NCBI GenBank assembly: GCA_030704615.1
Contig: CM060734.1
Coordinates: 28,846,042-28,910,041, forward strand
DNA from: Takakia lepidozioides
Lineage: Eukaryota; Streptophyta; Takakiopsida; Takakiales; Takakiaceae
Length of the DNA stretch: 64,000 bases
Reading direction: 5' to 3'
This document shows positions 47,080-59,200 of the stretch, one piece after another. The notes beneath the pieces were generated by a model. It searched no databases. It saw only the letters and a list, made by a program, of their open reading frames with translations, and was not told the DNA's origin. The position numbers and the translations under genes were made by a program. Positions within the stretch are counted from its first letter, which is position 1. Each line of letters starts with the position of its first letter.

Positions 47080-47880
47080 ATGTTGGTTAGTTTCTCCTCT
47101 TGGAATATAAGGGGTATTGGCTCCGACCACTCAGCCCTCAAGAAAATTAGGCTGAGAGCATGGCTGCCCCCCCCTTATCCCAACTGATGCCATTGTCTTT
47201 TTGCAGGAACATAAGCTAGATGATCTCAAAATTAGGAATCTTTCTGATAACCTGTGGCCTCTTGCCTACGCTCTCTGGAAGCCTTCATCCGAAGGTTCAA
47301 AGGGAGGAACATCCATCCTCCTTTCCCCTTCCATAAGACAATTTTTGGTGAAAGATGAAACTTGGGAGCTGGGTAGAGTCCAATTCTGCTCCCTGTTGCT
47401 CCCGTCAGACCCAGAACCCTTAGGCCTAGTTAACATTTATGCCCCTAATAATGTTATGGATCGTTCTGCCCTGTGGGAGTTGATTAACTTAAACATTTGC
47501 AGCCATAAGGAAATCAACAATTGGGTTCTAGGGGGGGACTTTAATATGGTGGAGAATGACTCGGACAGAAGAGGATCTGCGACAGCACCCCTCAACCCGG
47601 AGGAAGAGGCAGTTTGGCAATCTCTCCTCCAAACTCACAGCCTGGTGAAAATCCTCCCCGACACCCATCTCAATCTAGGCTCCTCCCCTCACTTCACCTG
47701 GTCCAACAATAGGGCACTGGAACACCTCAGTATGGCCTGCCTGGATAGGTTTTACCTCTCGCTGCCTTTATCCATCAATGCTACTAGAAAGCCGCAAGAA
47801 CCCATTACCCAAGGTTTTGATCACGCCCTCATTGAAGCTTCGCTGTCTTTCCCTAACGCTCATCGTAGAGGTAGGGGTAT
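47080..47880 (+). pseudogene. L1-type endonuclease domain
   Basis: Motifs in order: SWNIRGIGSDHSALKK, FLQEHKLD (Glu), GGTSILLS, LVNIYAPNN, WVLGGDFNMVENDSDR (GDFN), FTWSNNRALEHLSMACLDRF (LDR) and FDHALIEASL (the DH active-site pair). A frameshift in the C run near 47165-47175 separates the first motif from the rest. Confidence 0.8.
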
Positions 47881-48489
47881 CTACAGGCTAAACTCCTCCC
47901 TTCTCAATATTCCATCCTTTAAGCATGCATTAAAGGATGATTGGCATAATTCAGGCAACCATTTAAACTACCCCATAGAGAGATTTTCCTCTAAGTTGGC
48001 GTCTACCTGCAGATGCAGCCAGATCCTTAGTAAAGGCATTGTTGTAGCCAGAACCAGGAAGGTTAGGGCCCTTAAAAAATGTCTTGGGGTATGCCAAACA
48101 AAAATCGAATCTCGCGCATGCGATGATCACACGTTTCAGACTTACCTTGAGGCCAGATTCAATCTGGGGATCTTTCAGGAACAACAACAGGAAAAAATGC
48201 GTATGCAAGCAGGGGTCAATTGGTCTGCCAAAGGAGAGAAAATGTCTAAGTATTTCTTTCAGAAAACCAAGCTTAGAAGGGCAATGCAAACCATTCCTGA
48301 ATTGTATATTGACAGTCAAGGCAACAAGTCTTCCAAACCAAAGGAGCTCTGTGGGTTGGCTTTCAAGCACTTCAGCTCCCTGTTCCAAGCAGATCCGGTG
48401 GGGGTGGACAACGCCCAATTGCTTCAAGCATGCCTGCAATCTACCCCATGTCAATACAGGGAAGGGGATGACCAAGCCTTGTCCAAAGA

Positions 48490-49600
48490 CTTCACCCCTA
48501 TGGAGCTGGAGGATGCTCTAGACCAGATGTGCAAGGGTAAAACTCCCGGTCTTGACGGAATGCCAATGGAGTTTTACAAGGCCTTCTAGCCTCGCAAGAG
48601 TTCTGTGACATGGCAAATGAAATCCACAGGAAAGGTGCTATGCCAGATTCCATGTCTCAAGGGGTAATTACTCTCCTTTTTTAAAAAGGGGATAGAACCG
48701 ACATTAATAACTATAGGCCCATAATGCTGCTTAACGTGGCCTAGAAAATTATTGCCAAGGCCCTGGCACTCAGGCTCCATCCCCTTCTCCCTTCGTTGAT
48801 TAGAACAGGTCAATCCGGGTTTGTTAAAGGGAGGTATATCTTGGATAACGTCCTTCTGGCCCCAGAGGCGGATACATATGCCAAGGCATCAAATTAGGCG
48901 CTGGCACTCTGGCTGCTTGACTTTGAGAAGGCATTCGACAAAGTGGGTTGGGATTTTTTTTCTGGCGGTTCTGCAAAAATGTGGGCTGCCACCCTCGTTC
49001 TGCAAGTGGGTTAACATCCTTATCCGCAACAACTCCAGCAGGGTTATTATAAATGGCCATTTGTCAAAACCATTTGCCCTATAGAGATCAGTGCGACAGG
49101 GATGCCCTCTCTCGCCTTTCCTCTTTCTATTTGTGGCAGACACTTTGGGTTACATGTTGGAGGTTAACCCTGTAGTGAGGGGCCTTCAAATGCATGGCTT
49201 CGGAGCTGATGCTGCCTTTCAGATCAAAGATTCTATGTTTGTTGATGACACCTTTCTCCTGCTTCAAGCTGAGCCAGCGGCCCTGCAAGCAGCCCAATGC
49301 ACGATTGACACCTTTTGCAAGGTATTGGGTTTCAGGGTGAATTGGTCGAAAACCAAGGCTCTTCAGGTGGGGGATATTTCAAAGTCTAGTTTGGGGGTCT
49401 CCCCCGTATGGGGGGCAAACTTGGGTTTGATTTGGCTCAAGGATGGAGAGTCCACCACCCTCTTGGGCCACGTCTTCGGGATTAATCTCTCGAAAGACCA
49501 ACGTCTGGGGCCCACTATAGCCAGGCTGAAGGGGCAACTAACCTTTTGGGGCTCTCGGTTCCTCTCCATTACTGGGAGGGCTCTGGTGGCTAACTAGATC
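48490..49600 (+). pseudogene. L1-type reverse transcriptase
   Basis: Motifs: GKTPGLDGMPMEFYKAF, NNYRPIMLLNVA, GFVKGRYILDNVLL, LDFEKAFDKVGWDFF, RQGCPLSPFLFLF and FVDDTFLL, a VDD form of the catalytic YADD box. In-frame TAG codons at 48587-48589, 48742-48744, 48895-48897 and near 49082 interrupt it. Confidence 0.85.
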
Positions 49601-50679
49601 CTTTTGGCCGGTATTTGGTATTTCGCCTCTACTTGGAGTAAAAAGTGTATTAGGAACTTTATTTGGGGGGCCCATTCGTTGGACTCTAACAAACGCCCCC
49701 AAGTTTCTTGGATTCAAATCATAATGCCCAAGAATATGGGTGGCCTCGGTGTCTTGGATCCTGAAACCCAGATCAAAGCCCTGTTGGGAAAATGGCTCCC
49801 CAGGTTCCTGAGTCCAGAAGGAGGTTGGTGGAAAGTTATGGTGATAGATTCTATTTCCCTCAGTTCACCCCTGAATTCCACTCAATGGTCTCCATCTCTG
49901 AGATGGATCACTCAAGGTGATCGTCATAAATCCCCTGGCTCCTCCCTTTGGACCTCTATTTGGTTGGCTTGGGGGAAGTGCCGACCCTTCCTGCGTAAAA
50001 GAGAGCCTGCTTCCTTCTGTGAGGTGCTGAGGCAACACCTGTTCCTCAACAAGCCAGTCCCATCAGCTATGGAGAGGAGCCACAAGGTGGGCAGGATGGG
50101 ATGCAAGGGGGCTCTCACAGGTCAGCCATCTATGGTTCAGTACCCCTGTTTCTCTTTCCAGAACTCTTGGCACCCAAAGACTCTCCACCGGCATTGCCTC
50201 AGTTCTGCAATCAGTTCCAGACTCGTGGAGAGACATGATCAGGCAGGGCCCATCCTCTCCGTCTATTTATCAGTGGGTGACCACACCTTATCATCATTTT
50301 CAGGTCATGTTCATAACGGAAGCCTCACGTGTTAACCTAGTGGGTTTTGCATTCAGGGCCCATCCGTATACAGGTGCTCTCTCGCTGCACTCATCCGACT
50401 CTATCTCAATCCCAAATGCAAACACCCCACCAGCCAGAATCTGCCACTGGAACTCCAAGCTCAAAGATTTTAATCCATCCCTTCCATCCAACACGCGGGT
50501 TCTACCTTGGTTACGATCAGGAACCTTCATTTGGATTGGAGGCCAGGCCATCCAGGACCTGCAAATCGATCCGGTAGAATGGCACTGGGAATTCGGGGAC
50601 AAGATTTGCTCCTTCTTCAATTACACGGCCAAGGGTGCCTACAGAGCGATGCTGAAGGCCAAGCCTCTAACCAAAAAAT

Positions 50680-50960
50680 GGGACGACAGATGGGGCTTAT
50701 TCCAATTTAGAGAGGAAAACTGGAAGTGCATTTGGGCTCTGATTTGGGAGAAATCCAAACCAGCCAAACTCAGGTGCCTTTCTTTGGCAGATTGCAAATA
50801 GGGTTTTGAAGGTTGGGCAATTTCTAAACTTTCAAGAGGCCCTACTCTGCAGATGCTGCCCCATTGGGATTATTGAATCTTTGGAACACTGCCTTCTTTT
50901 CTGTAAAGGGCCGTCAACAATCTGGCCCTTGGTTTGGTCACTTTACAGGGTTTGATCAAA
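50680..50960 (+). pseudogene. L1-type zf-RVT zinc-binding tail
   Basis: Across two frames: IWALIWEKSKPAKLRCL, then FLNFQEALLCRCCPIG and ESLEHCLLFC, the Cys-Cys-His-Cys pattern after plant L1 reverse transcriptases. A frameshift lies near 50795. Confidence 0.7.
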
Positions 50961-51866
50961 CACTGCTCAGGACCCCATAGCCCTCATGCTAAATTACAAC
51001 CAAACAACCAAGTCCAAGGTGTCCACATGCCCTGTTTTCGAGGCCCTCCGCTCGGCAACACTGTGGCAAATCTGGAAGGCTCAGTGCAGATGGACATTAA
51101 ACAATGCTTCCTCCTCCTGTACATAAATCCTTACATGTGTTTTCTATGATGTTACAATTGCAACTAAGTTGGCCTAGCAAAAACTATGTGCAGAAGCAGA
51201 CAAGAAACCAGAACGAAAAGACTCCCTCCTCGCCTCCTTCAGATCATCTTGGGGAAGAGGAGGAATCATTTGTTGCATCATTGATACAGACTCCTGTTCA
51301 TGGGCAGACTCCTTACCTGAACTCTGGAAACACCGATGGGGCACCGTCTTCGGCCTCCCTTGATCTGGACTCGAGAGATATTAACTGGAAGCACATAAAG
51401 AGGGGATCTAAATCTAAGTTGATCTTCCTCAGATAGACATCTTCAAAGTTTCGCTCCTTGGCCGTTTTGGCCTGTGTTCTTACTGTTCAACGTTCCGTCC
51501 GGTTCCATCTACACTGGGCCACCTCTCTCTTGGAGTCCTTTCGAAGCTATAAACTAATCGCACATTAGCTCTCTGCGCTATGACAAATCTTGCAACCAAT
51601 AATAGATGGCTCTACCAGGCATGCATGCGTAGCCAGGTCTATTTTCTACCCTGTTATCTGATCGTTGGAATCTCCAACACGGCCTCCGTGTGTTAAGCCT
51701 CATGGCACATGTAAGGGTTTAATTTTTTCCCTTTTTAATAAATTTTCAGGGCCTCTCATCCCTTTAAATAAATAAAATAAAATATATCACACCTGATTCA
51801 AGGAAAAAAACAGCCATATGACTATTAAGGGTTTATATATATCCTAAATCAGCTCCGGCCCTACCT

Positions 51867-52723
51867 TTAACCCCTAAGCGCCGGGAGTGTTTTTGGGGGT
51901 CCACCTCAAAAATGGGACCCATTGACACCTCCCAGGCCATATCTGCCAGCAGGAGTTCATCCACGGAAATGAACCTTACTAAGTGGCAATTACCTACTAG
52001 ATGCAAGTACTGTGAAAATTTGGGAAGAATTGACCGTTCCATTTGGGAGATTATAATAATTTACCAGGGGTTTTTTTTTCAACTCCAAGGAAGTTTTCAG
52101 GGGAAAATTCTGTTTGACCAAGCAAATTTGCCCTGACAGAGATTTTTTCTGGGGACCGGACCAACTCAGTCACAATCTTTGCAGGGTTAACACATGTCCT
52201 CAAGAAATTTGAGGGCCAAATTCCCCAAAAAAAATATGGCACCTTTGTATGTGCAATCAGGGGGGGTTCAATGGAAGAAAAACTACATTGGAAAATGAAG
52301 ATCCACATAGCTCCCGGGGTTTCTTACAAAATCAAGTTTCCTCTGGTGCTATCCTGCAGGGCCCACAGGGCAAGAAGAATGCCCAATTTTTTTTTTCCAA
52401 AAACCAAAAACTGCTTTGTAGATGGTTTTTTTGGTGACTTTTCCAGTCACTTCCATCTGAGGATTGTCCGCAAGCCACGTCGGCAGGTCAACTGCAGTGG
52501 CGGCCTCAAATCCATCTATCTGGGGGTACCCCTGATCTTTGAAAAATCATGGGGGGCAGAGTTTTGGGTTTTTGGGGGCGCAGTAAAGTGGAGTGTGTGG
52601 CATTAATTCTAGCGCTCACTTTTCATTCAGATATTTTTTTCATCCGCTTTCATCCACGGAAGTTATTCCGTGGATGAAAACGGCTGCGACCCGATTCAGG
52701 TCACGCCGGCTTTTAGGGGTTAA
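51867..52723. mobile_element. piggyBac-like short element with TTAA target sites
   Basis: TTAA at 51867-51870 and 52720-52723 flanks an 849-bp element. Ends read CCCCTAAGCGCCGG and, reverse-complemented, CCCCTAAAAGCCGG: 12 of 14 identical and beginning with CCC, as in piggyBac. No transposase is present. A stem near 52650-52676 (CATCCACGGAA / TTCCGTGGATG) lies just inside the right end. Confidence 0.6.
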
Positions 52724-52779
52724 GAATACAATGAAAAAATGATGCAAGAATATGAAGATCAGAAATGTAATGCACTAGA

Positions 52780-52875
52780 GAACGGGCCGTGCTTGGCCGA
52801 TTCTGCCCTGTAAGCGGCCTTTGGGTGAGCCCTATGGCCGCGCACAGGGCAGAGTCGGCCCAACGCGGCCCGTTC
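52780..52875. repeat. GC-rich stem-loop, 32-bp arms
   Basis: The arms 52780-52811 and 52844-52875 match at about 28 of 32 positions, starting GAACGGGCCG and ending GGGCAG/CTGCCC, with a 32-base loop that itself holds GCGGCC/GGCCGC. The role is unknown. It lies between the piggyBac-like element and the long-inverted-repeat element. Confidence 0.6.
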
Positions 52876-53359
52876 ACTGGCATTAAAAGCAGGTTGTGGC
52901 CTATTCTCGTCGCCACCTGGTGCAATATGATTGGGGTTCAATTATCCCATATCGATTGCCCAGATTCAGAGCCCCGGAGAGGATATAAAGGGGGCGAGCC
53001 TGAAAGGGTTGGCGTGCGGGTTGATGGCTACTGGTTGATCACATGGGCCTGGGTGGTTGCTCTGCCATCCTCCGTGCATGATCGGCCATCCCTGCCTGTT
53101 CTGCCTGCCGAATCGGCAGTAGACCCTGGGTGGCCTATTCGGCCTGAGAATTAGTCTCAAAAGTGGGCAGAATACGCCACACCTGTCTTTAACGTATCAT
53201 GAGTGGGTGGCAGAGGTTTGATAGGGATACATCAGTTGCCTGCGTGTAAAGTGGGGCTATAACTGTCACAACAGAACAGCGAAGATGTCTGAAGAAGGAA
53301 TAGCTGCAGTTGCATGTCACCAGTGATATGACAGCGTCGACAACCAGCATGTAGCCCAG
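52876..53359. other. Unassigned spacer
   Basis: Open frames exist on both strands near 52966-53160 but show no recognisable domain. I make no call. Confidence 0.35.
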
Positions 53360-55525
53360 CCTCGGTACTATGTCCCAGACACTATCAGGGATAGTGCCAG
53401 GGATGCCCGGGCTGCCACGTCCTCCGCGCCACCTGAGCGCCCAACCCTCGCGCTCTCACCGTTGACTCCCCGCTCCTGAGCGCCACGCAGGCACGTGGGG
53501 CCCGCCTTCCCCAAGCCTTCAGCTCCCACGCTTAGGCCCAGGCCTTGCCACGTGAGGCCCTACCTGCCACGTCGCGACGCCCCAACCCCCTACACGAGAG
53601 GCTGCTCTCCTATGAACTCTCCCATACCCTGGCTAAAAGGAGTATGGCTAAACCAGATTGAGCAAAACCTTTTAGACATGGCATGGAAAAGTATAGAAAA
53701 TACACTAACTCCTAGGAGGGTATGGAAGTGTTGATGATGGTTGATGGTGACATACATTATTTAAAAAAACAATGATAAAATATATTTAAAATAAACTATG
53801 GATGGATTGCACTACATTCTTCCATTTCAAAATATCATTCGTACATTGTATTGGGATGAACTTAATATATATGTACTTTTGTATTGTTTTCAAATAATCT
53901 CTAACTTAGTGATATTGAGGAGACATTGTCTTATGAGGAAACATTGTGTAACATATGTATTCTTGCATATTGTTACAACAATGTACATTTAACATAAGAT
54001 ATACACTTATACAAGTATGTATCCATTATGAACTTATAGATGTACACTTAACACCCACTAGACTATGTCATATATATTTTTGATATATGTATGGAATTTT
54101 GAGATCCAATGCAACATTAATCACACTTAGATGACATTCTTAAAGCAAATTTTGCCTACTTCCACATAAGTGTACGGCTGAATGTGTGCAAATGTGTTGT
54201 ACACTTGTGACATTATGTATGAAATATCAACATGTTGTGTACTACTAGCCTACTTAAATGACACTTCTAAGACAATTTTTGCACATTGTCTTAAATGTAT
54301 ATGGCTCAATGCTTGACAATGTGCTATATACTTTTGTCAATGTGCATGAAATATCATCATGCGATACAACACTTTGCATACTTAAATTACACTCCCCAAT
54401 CATATTTTTACATATATTTGCATACGTGTATGGATTAAGATTTGAGATGTTGAAATATGGGGATTTCCTATATGACAGTAAGTGACACTTACATAACACT
54501 TCTAAACCCACTATGCACAATTAGATATACCAAAATATATCATTGATTTTTATAAATATGTGAGATGAAATTTGGATATCCACACCAATACTAACCCACT
54601 TAAACGACATTCGTAGACATATTACTTGTACATTATGCATATAAATATTCGTCAATGAAACTATGACGATGTATATACTAATATAAATTTGTATAAGCCT
54701 ACAATTAATTTATTTCAACTACGATTCATACATTGATACATATGATCAATTGTATCTTCAATTCACACATTTATACCATTAATGTTTAGAGCATCGTGCT
54801 CTCTTACAATTGTATACCAAGCCACCGTTCAGTTACACGAATAGATTAAGCTAAAATAATTCATCTATCGGCATACATAGAGAGTATGACACACATTCGT
54901 AAGTTCATCTGCCGACTTACCTCTTTCACAAGGATACATATGTTACACAATGTTTCATCATAAGACACAATGTCTCCTCAATATAACTAAGTTAGAGATT
55001 ATTTGAAAACAATATAAAAATACATACACATTAAATTCATCCCAATACAATGTATGAATGATATTTTGAAATAGAAGAACGTAGTGCAATCCATCCATAT
55101 TTTATTTTAAATATATTTTATCATTAAAATAATGTATGTCACCATACTTAAACCCAACCATCATCAACACTTCCATACCCTCCTAGGAGTTAGTGTATTT
55201 CCTATACTTTTCCATGCCATGTCTAAAGGCTTGGCTCAATCTGGTTTAACCATACTCCTTTTAGCCAGGGTATAGGAGAGAGGAGAGCCTCTCGTGCAGG
55301 AGCGGGGTGGGGCCTCACGACGTGGCAGGTAGGGCGGGTCTCACGTGGCAAGGCCTTGGGGAAGGCGGGCCCCACGCGCCTGCGTGGCGCTGAGGAGCGG
55401 GGAGTCAACGGTGAGAGCGCGAGGGCTGGGCGCTCAGGTGGCGCGGAGGACGTGGCAGCCCGGGCAGTTTTAGCCCGGGCATCCCCGGCACTATCCCTGA
55501 TAGTGTCTGGGACATAGTGCCGAGG
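53360..55525. mobile_element. 2.2-kb element with about 600-bp terminal inverted repeats
   Basis: The left arm from 53360 and the right arm ending at 55525 are inverted copies over about 600 bp, from CCTCGGYACTATGTCCCAGA through a GC-rich block (CACGTGAGGCC, CTACCTGCCACGTCG) to the AT-rich 'ataatctctaacttagt' portion. The outer 300 bp are GC-rich; the centre (53990-54920) is AT-rich. A foldback DNA transposon or long-TIR MITE is most likely. There is no coding sequence, and no convincing target duplication (GTAGCCCAG left, GTTACGCTC right). Confidence 0.7.
54120..54500. repeat. Degenerate tandem repeats, period about 128 bp, in the element core
   Basis: Three diverged units start near 54132, 54259 and 54388, with 'acttctaagacaattttt', 'gtatatggctcaatg' and 'atgaaatatcatcatg'. 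Confidence 0.5.
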
Positions 55526-55730
55526 GTTACGCTCCCTTCGGGAGGCGTCATACTTTTTTTTTTGACAGCGTCGTGCTTACCCCAGTCTTCACTCGTGTGA
55601 AGGCTGCGATGCCCGTGCGAACCCATCACTGCCTGTACTCCACTAATGCGGCTAGTGGCTGTGCTGCCTTGAACCTACCCACTCTTTCGATGTGTCTATG
55701 ACTCGGTAACTTGCTCTAGGTTTATGTGTT

Positions 55731-55856
55731 CAGACATTGTCAAACTGTCTCCCCCAGTTTCTGTAGCTTGGTGACAAGGTTGATTATCTTTTGCAGACAT
55801 TGTCAAACTGTCTCCCCCAGTTTCTGCAGCTTGGTGACGAGGTTGATTATGTGTTG
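55731..55856. repeat. 63-bp tandem duplication upstream of the ERECTA gene
   Basis: Two units, 55731-55793 and 55794-55856, start CAGACATTGTCAAACTGTC and differ at a few positions. Confidence 0.85.
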
Positions 55857-56194
55857 TTGAACACTACTGCATCTGCGTTCCACTCTCTCTCGCTTCTTAA
55901 CTGTGTCGGGGGAACTAGATTGTGTAGTTTTTTCGAGGAGGTGGGTTTCTCTTCGCTATCTTTCCTCCAATATCTGCGGGAAGATGTTGATAGCTCTCCG
56001 GGCTTACGGGGGCTGGCCAGGGACTATTGGAATTGAACCTCAGACTGTCCGTCATTAGTCCCTCGTCTGCTGACATTTCCCACTTGTACCTGCCAGTTCC
56101 TCACATGTAGTAAGGGAAGACACGATGGAGATTTGTCGGTAGCATCGGCGTGGGAGAGGAAAGGAGGGAAGGAGTTGGGGGAAGAGGGGCGAAG

Positions 56195-56291
56195 ATGACG
56201 GGGAGGTGGCAGTTGCTACCCTTGACCGTTCTGATACTCGCAGCTGCACTGCTAGCCAGCTTTTGTTCCGCTGTCACCCTGGCGGACGAGG
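56195..56291 (+). CDS. ER: ERECTA-like exon 1: signal peptide
   Basis: This encodes MTGRW, a hydrophobic stretch (LLPLTVLILAAALLASFCSA) and VTLADE. It ends in phase 1 at a GTGGGT donor. The phase fits the next exon, which begins TG and gives Val-Ser-Thr-Leu-Leu-Asp. The ATG is the only one placed right before the hydrophobic core. Confidence 0.75.
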
Positions 56292-59200
56292 GTGGGTGAC
56301 ACTACTATTTTTCTCCTTGTGGATGTTGGTAGTTGAACTATTCCTTCACTGTTTCACAATGTGCAGTAGTCGGTGTATACTTCATTATTCTTGGTTCTTC
56401 GTCTAGTGAGAGTGCCCTAGGAATGACATGCATGAGCTTGCGAAACTCTTACAATCAGGATATACTCCCCACCTTTTGGGACACAGGGTTGTGACCTCTC
56501 TCTGGTCTCTGAAGATTCTGTTCTACTTCAATTGTACACGATTCTGCGTCTGTTATTTCCTTGTTTACTGGTGATCTTTGGTCACTGCGTTTCTCTACCA
56601 CCTTGAAGCTACGGGCTGTCGACTTGGGCCAGTGTTGAACTTGAAAACTTGAGGACGTTGTCTGGCTCTTCCATGCCATATGGTCTTCGAAATATCAAGA
56701 GTGTGCCTTTCCCGAAATGAATCTGCGTCTAGTTCAAACTTGGGAGGTCTGCATTCTGTTCTCTGCATGATTAAAACTTGCTCATTTGAGATCATGGCCC
56801 CAGTTAGTGGTCTCTGAGCTGGGAGGACTCAGCTGGGTAACTTATTTACAACCGCCGCATCAGTTTGCTAGTTATGGAGTTAGGAAGGATGGAAGAACTG
56901 ATAATTAACACAGAGGAGATTGGGGCTGAAATGTTAGGAATGGTGCACTGGGGTCATCTCACGTCCAACAGACTCGCATAGTGTATTGTAATACTCAAGA
57001 TTTGCAGATGCATTGTTATGTGCTGCTGTTCTTGGCACTCCTTGGAGTGCTGTGTTACAAATCCTGCAGAGGTTGTCGTGATCAGCAGTGAGTACGTTAC
57101 TGGATGTGAAGAAATCATTTCTGAATGGGCACATTGAGCTGAACGATTGGAACGAGGGCAGCCAGACCCCTTGTCAGTGGAGAGGTGTGACATATAATAA
57201 TGTTACCTTCCAAGTTACAGGCCTGTAAGTCTCACACAAGGTCCCTCTGGCTATTTTCTTAACTTCCCTGTTGGGCATCAACATCCCCCCAGGTCTGCAA
57301 AGGAATGATAGAAGACATAGCATGCATTCTGAAACTGTTCATTGTCAGGTTTGTCGTCAACTTATCTAGGTGGCAAATGTTCTTGCATGATAATTTGGTG
57401 GAGAGCTTTCTTTCATTGTGGAAGACGGATGTGATTGTCCTCCTCTTACATCAGCATGTGCCCATGCTAATTTAGTGCTATTGTTTGTGGCAGTAATCTA
57501 TCACTGTTGACTCTCACTGGAGAGATCTCTCCATCAATTGGCAACTTGCTTAGCCTCCAAGTTTTGTAAGCACCTAACTCCCAGTTTGTAACCAGCCAAA
57601 CAAAGCTGCAAATAATGTCAAAGCATGAGATTTCATCCGAATCACATGTCCTCTTTGTTCATCTCCCTTGATCATGTAGACAATCTTTTCCAGCTTACCT
57701 GCCAAAAGAACTTGCAAACCTGTTCCCAGTTCCTTGTCTTACGTACAGCATCTAATTTTGCTAAGGATAGAACGTGACATTGCTTATTATGAAACTGGCC
57801 TGCAGTGATCTGAGTGAGAACAATTGATCGGGGCAGATTCCGGCAGAGATCAGTAACTGCACAAGCTTGACAACATTGTGAATTCCAAAACTTGGTCTTC
57901 CAGTGCTCGAGTTTTTGCAATTTTTTTATTTGTTCTGCTCTTCCATTGGATTGAAAAAGTCCATACTTGTTTTGTGCCAGTCCTGCAATGCATGTTTACC
58001 TTGTGCCACTGTTAGTTACATTCAATGTTCAAACAGCAAGGGAGGCACTCATATGAGGCTCTTAGCCAAGTATGCCCATTGTTACTAGTCTCCATAACAT
58101 GGGCTGTAGAAGTTTTAAAGATATGTGGACATCAGGTGCCTGTCAGGCATTACTTATAGACACCTGTTGGATCTGCAGGGATCTTTCCTGGAATGATCTG
58201 GTTGGAGAGATTCCATACCTCCTCGCACAACTCCAACTGTTGGAGATTCTGTAAGTTTTGCCCAACCTGTCCCATGTGTACTCAGGGTATCACCTCTCCT
58301 CTCGTCCAATTCAGAAGCTGACCTAACGTGTTGGCTCATCTTGCTCATTTGGGGGTGATAATTGTAGCATGTGTACTCTAGTGAAGTTGCTACATTTTGA
58401 TATCATGCTGGCACATTTGTGTGATGGCAGGAAGCTGGGTTTCAACCAGCTCACAGGTCCCATACCATCCACATTTACTGGTCTTTCCAACCTGAAACAT
58501 TTGTAAGTGTAAACACTGTCCCTGAGCCCTGCCACAATGACACTCCTTGATTACCACCATTTGTTGAGATGATGTCCATGTATGTAAAGGGAAAGTAGCC
58601 AGGACTGTATTTCTACTCACATCCTGTTCTTCATGCAGGGACTTGCAATATAATCAGCTGTCAGGGCCCATACCCTTCCTTGATCTACTGGAATGAGGCA
58701 CTTCAATATCTGTAAGATTGTTTTGCTCATGACATGATTGTCTTATTGCTTTTACCAGATAGTTATGGATAGGGATGGGTCATTCCGTCCACTATCTTCT
58801 TTGGAAGGAAGAATAAGTGTGTGATTGCAACCCCCTGTCCGTATATTCCCTCATTGCAGTCCCTGATTTCATGTCCTTGAGAGGATAGTCTAATGAAGCT
58901 ACCTTGCACCTTCCTGCAGCATGTTGAAGGGAAACTCTTTGTCAGGAGGGTTATCTAAAGACATGTGTCAACTTACCGACCTCTCCTACTTGTAAGTCAG
59001 ATTGACATTTATTAGAGTCTTTCAGCTTACAGAGGAATTTCAGTTTCTATACCCCATGGTTGATGTTAGTTAATCTGAAGACATTGGCTTTTTCTCTTGA
59101 TGGGAAGAGTCTCTTTCTTTCATTTTCTTGTGCAACTATCTACCTTGCTGTGCGTCATATCTTCACCACCTTGCATACGAAAACCTTTAAATTCAGAATA

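Larger units (their letters stand above)
44450..51783 (+). mobile_element. Nearly full-length L1-type LINE
   Basis: About 7.3 kb in sense order: 5' UTR, ORF1 with zinc knuckle, endonuclease, reverse transcriptase, zf-RVT tail, and an A/T-rich end (AATAAATAAAATAAAAT). Flanking ATATCATACC (44440-44449) and ATATCACACC (51784-51793) match at 9 of 10 positions and may be an aged target duplication. ORF2 is broken by several TAG stops and frameshifts, including one in a C run near 47165. No RNase H is seen, which separates it from the RNase H LINE at the left of the window. Confidence 0.8.
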
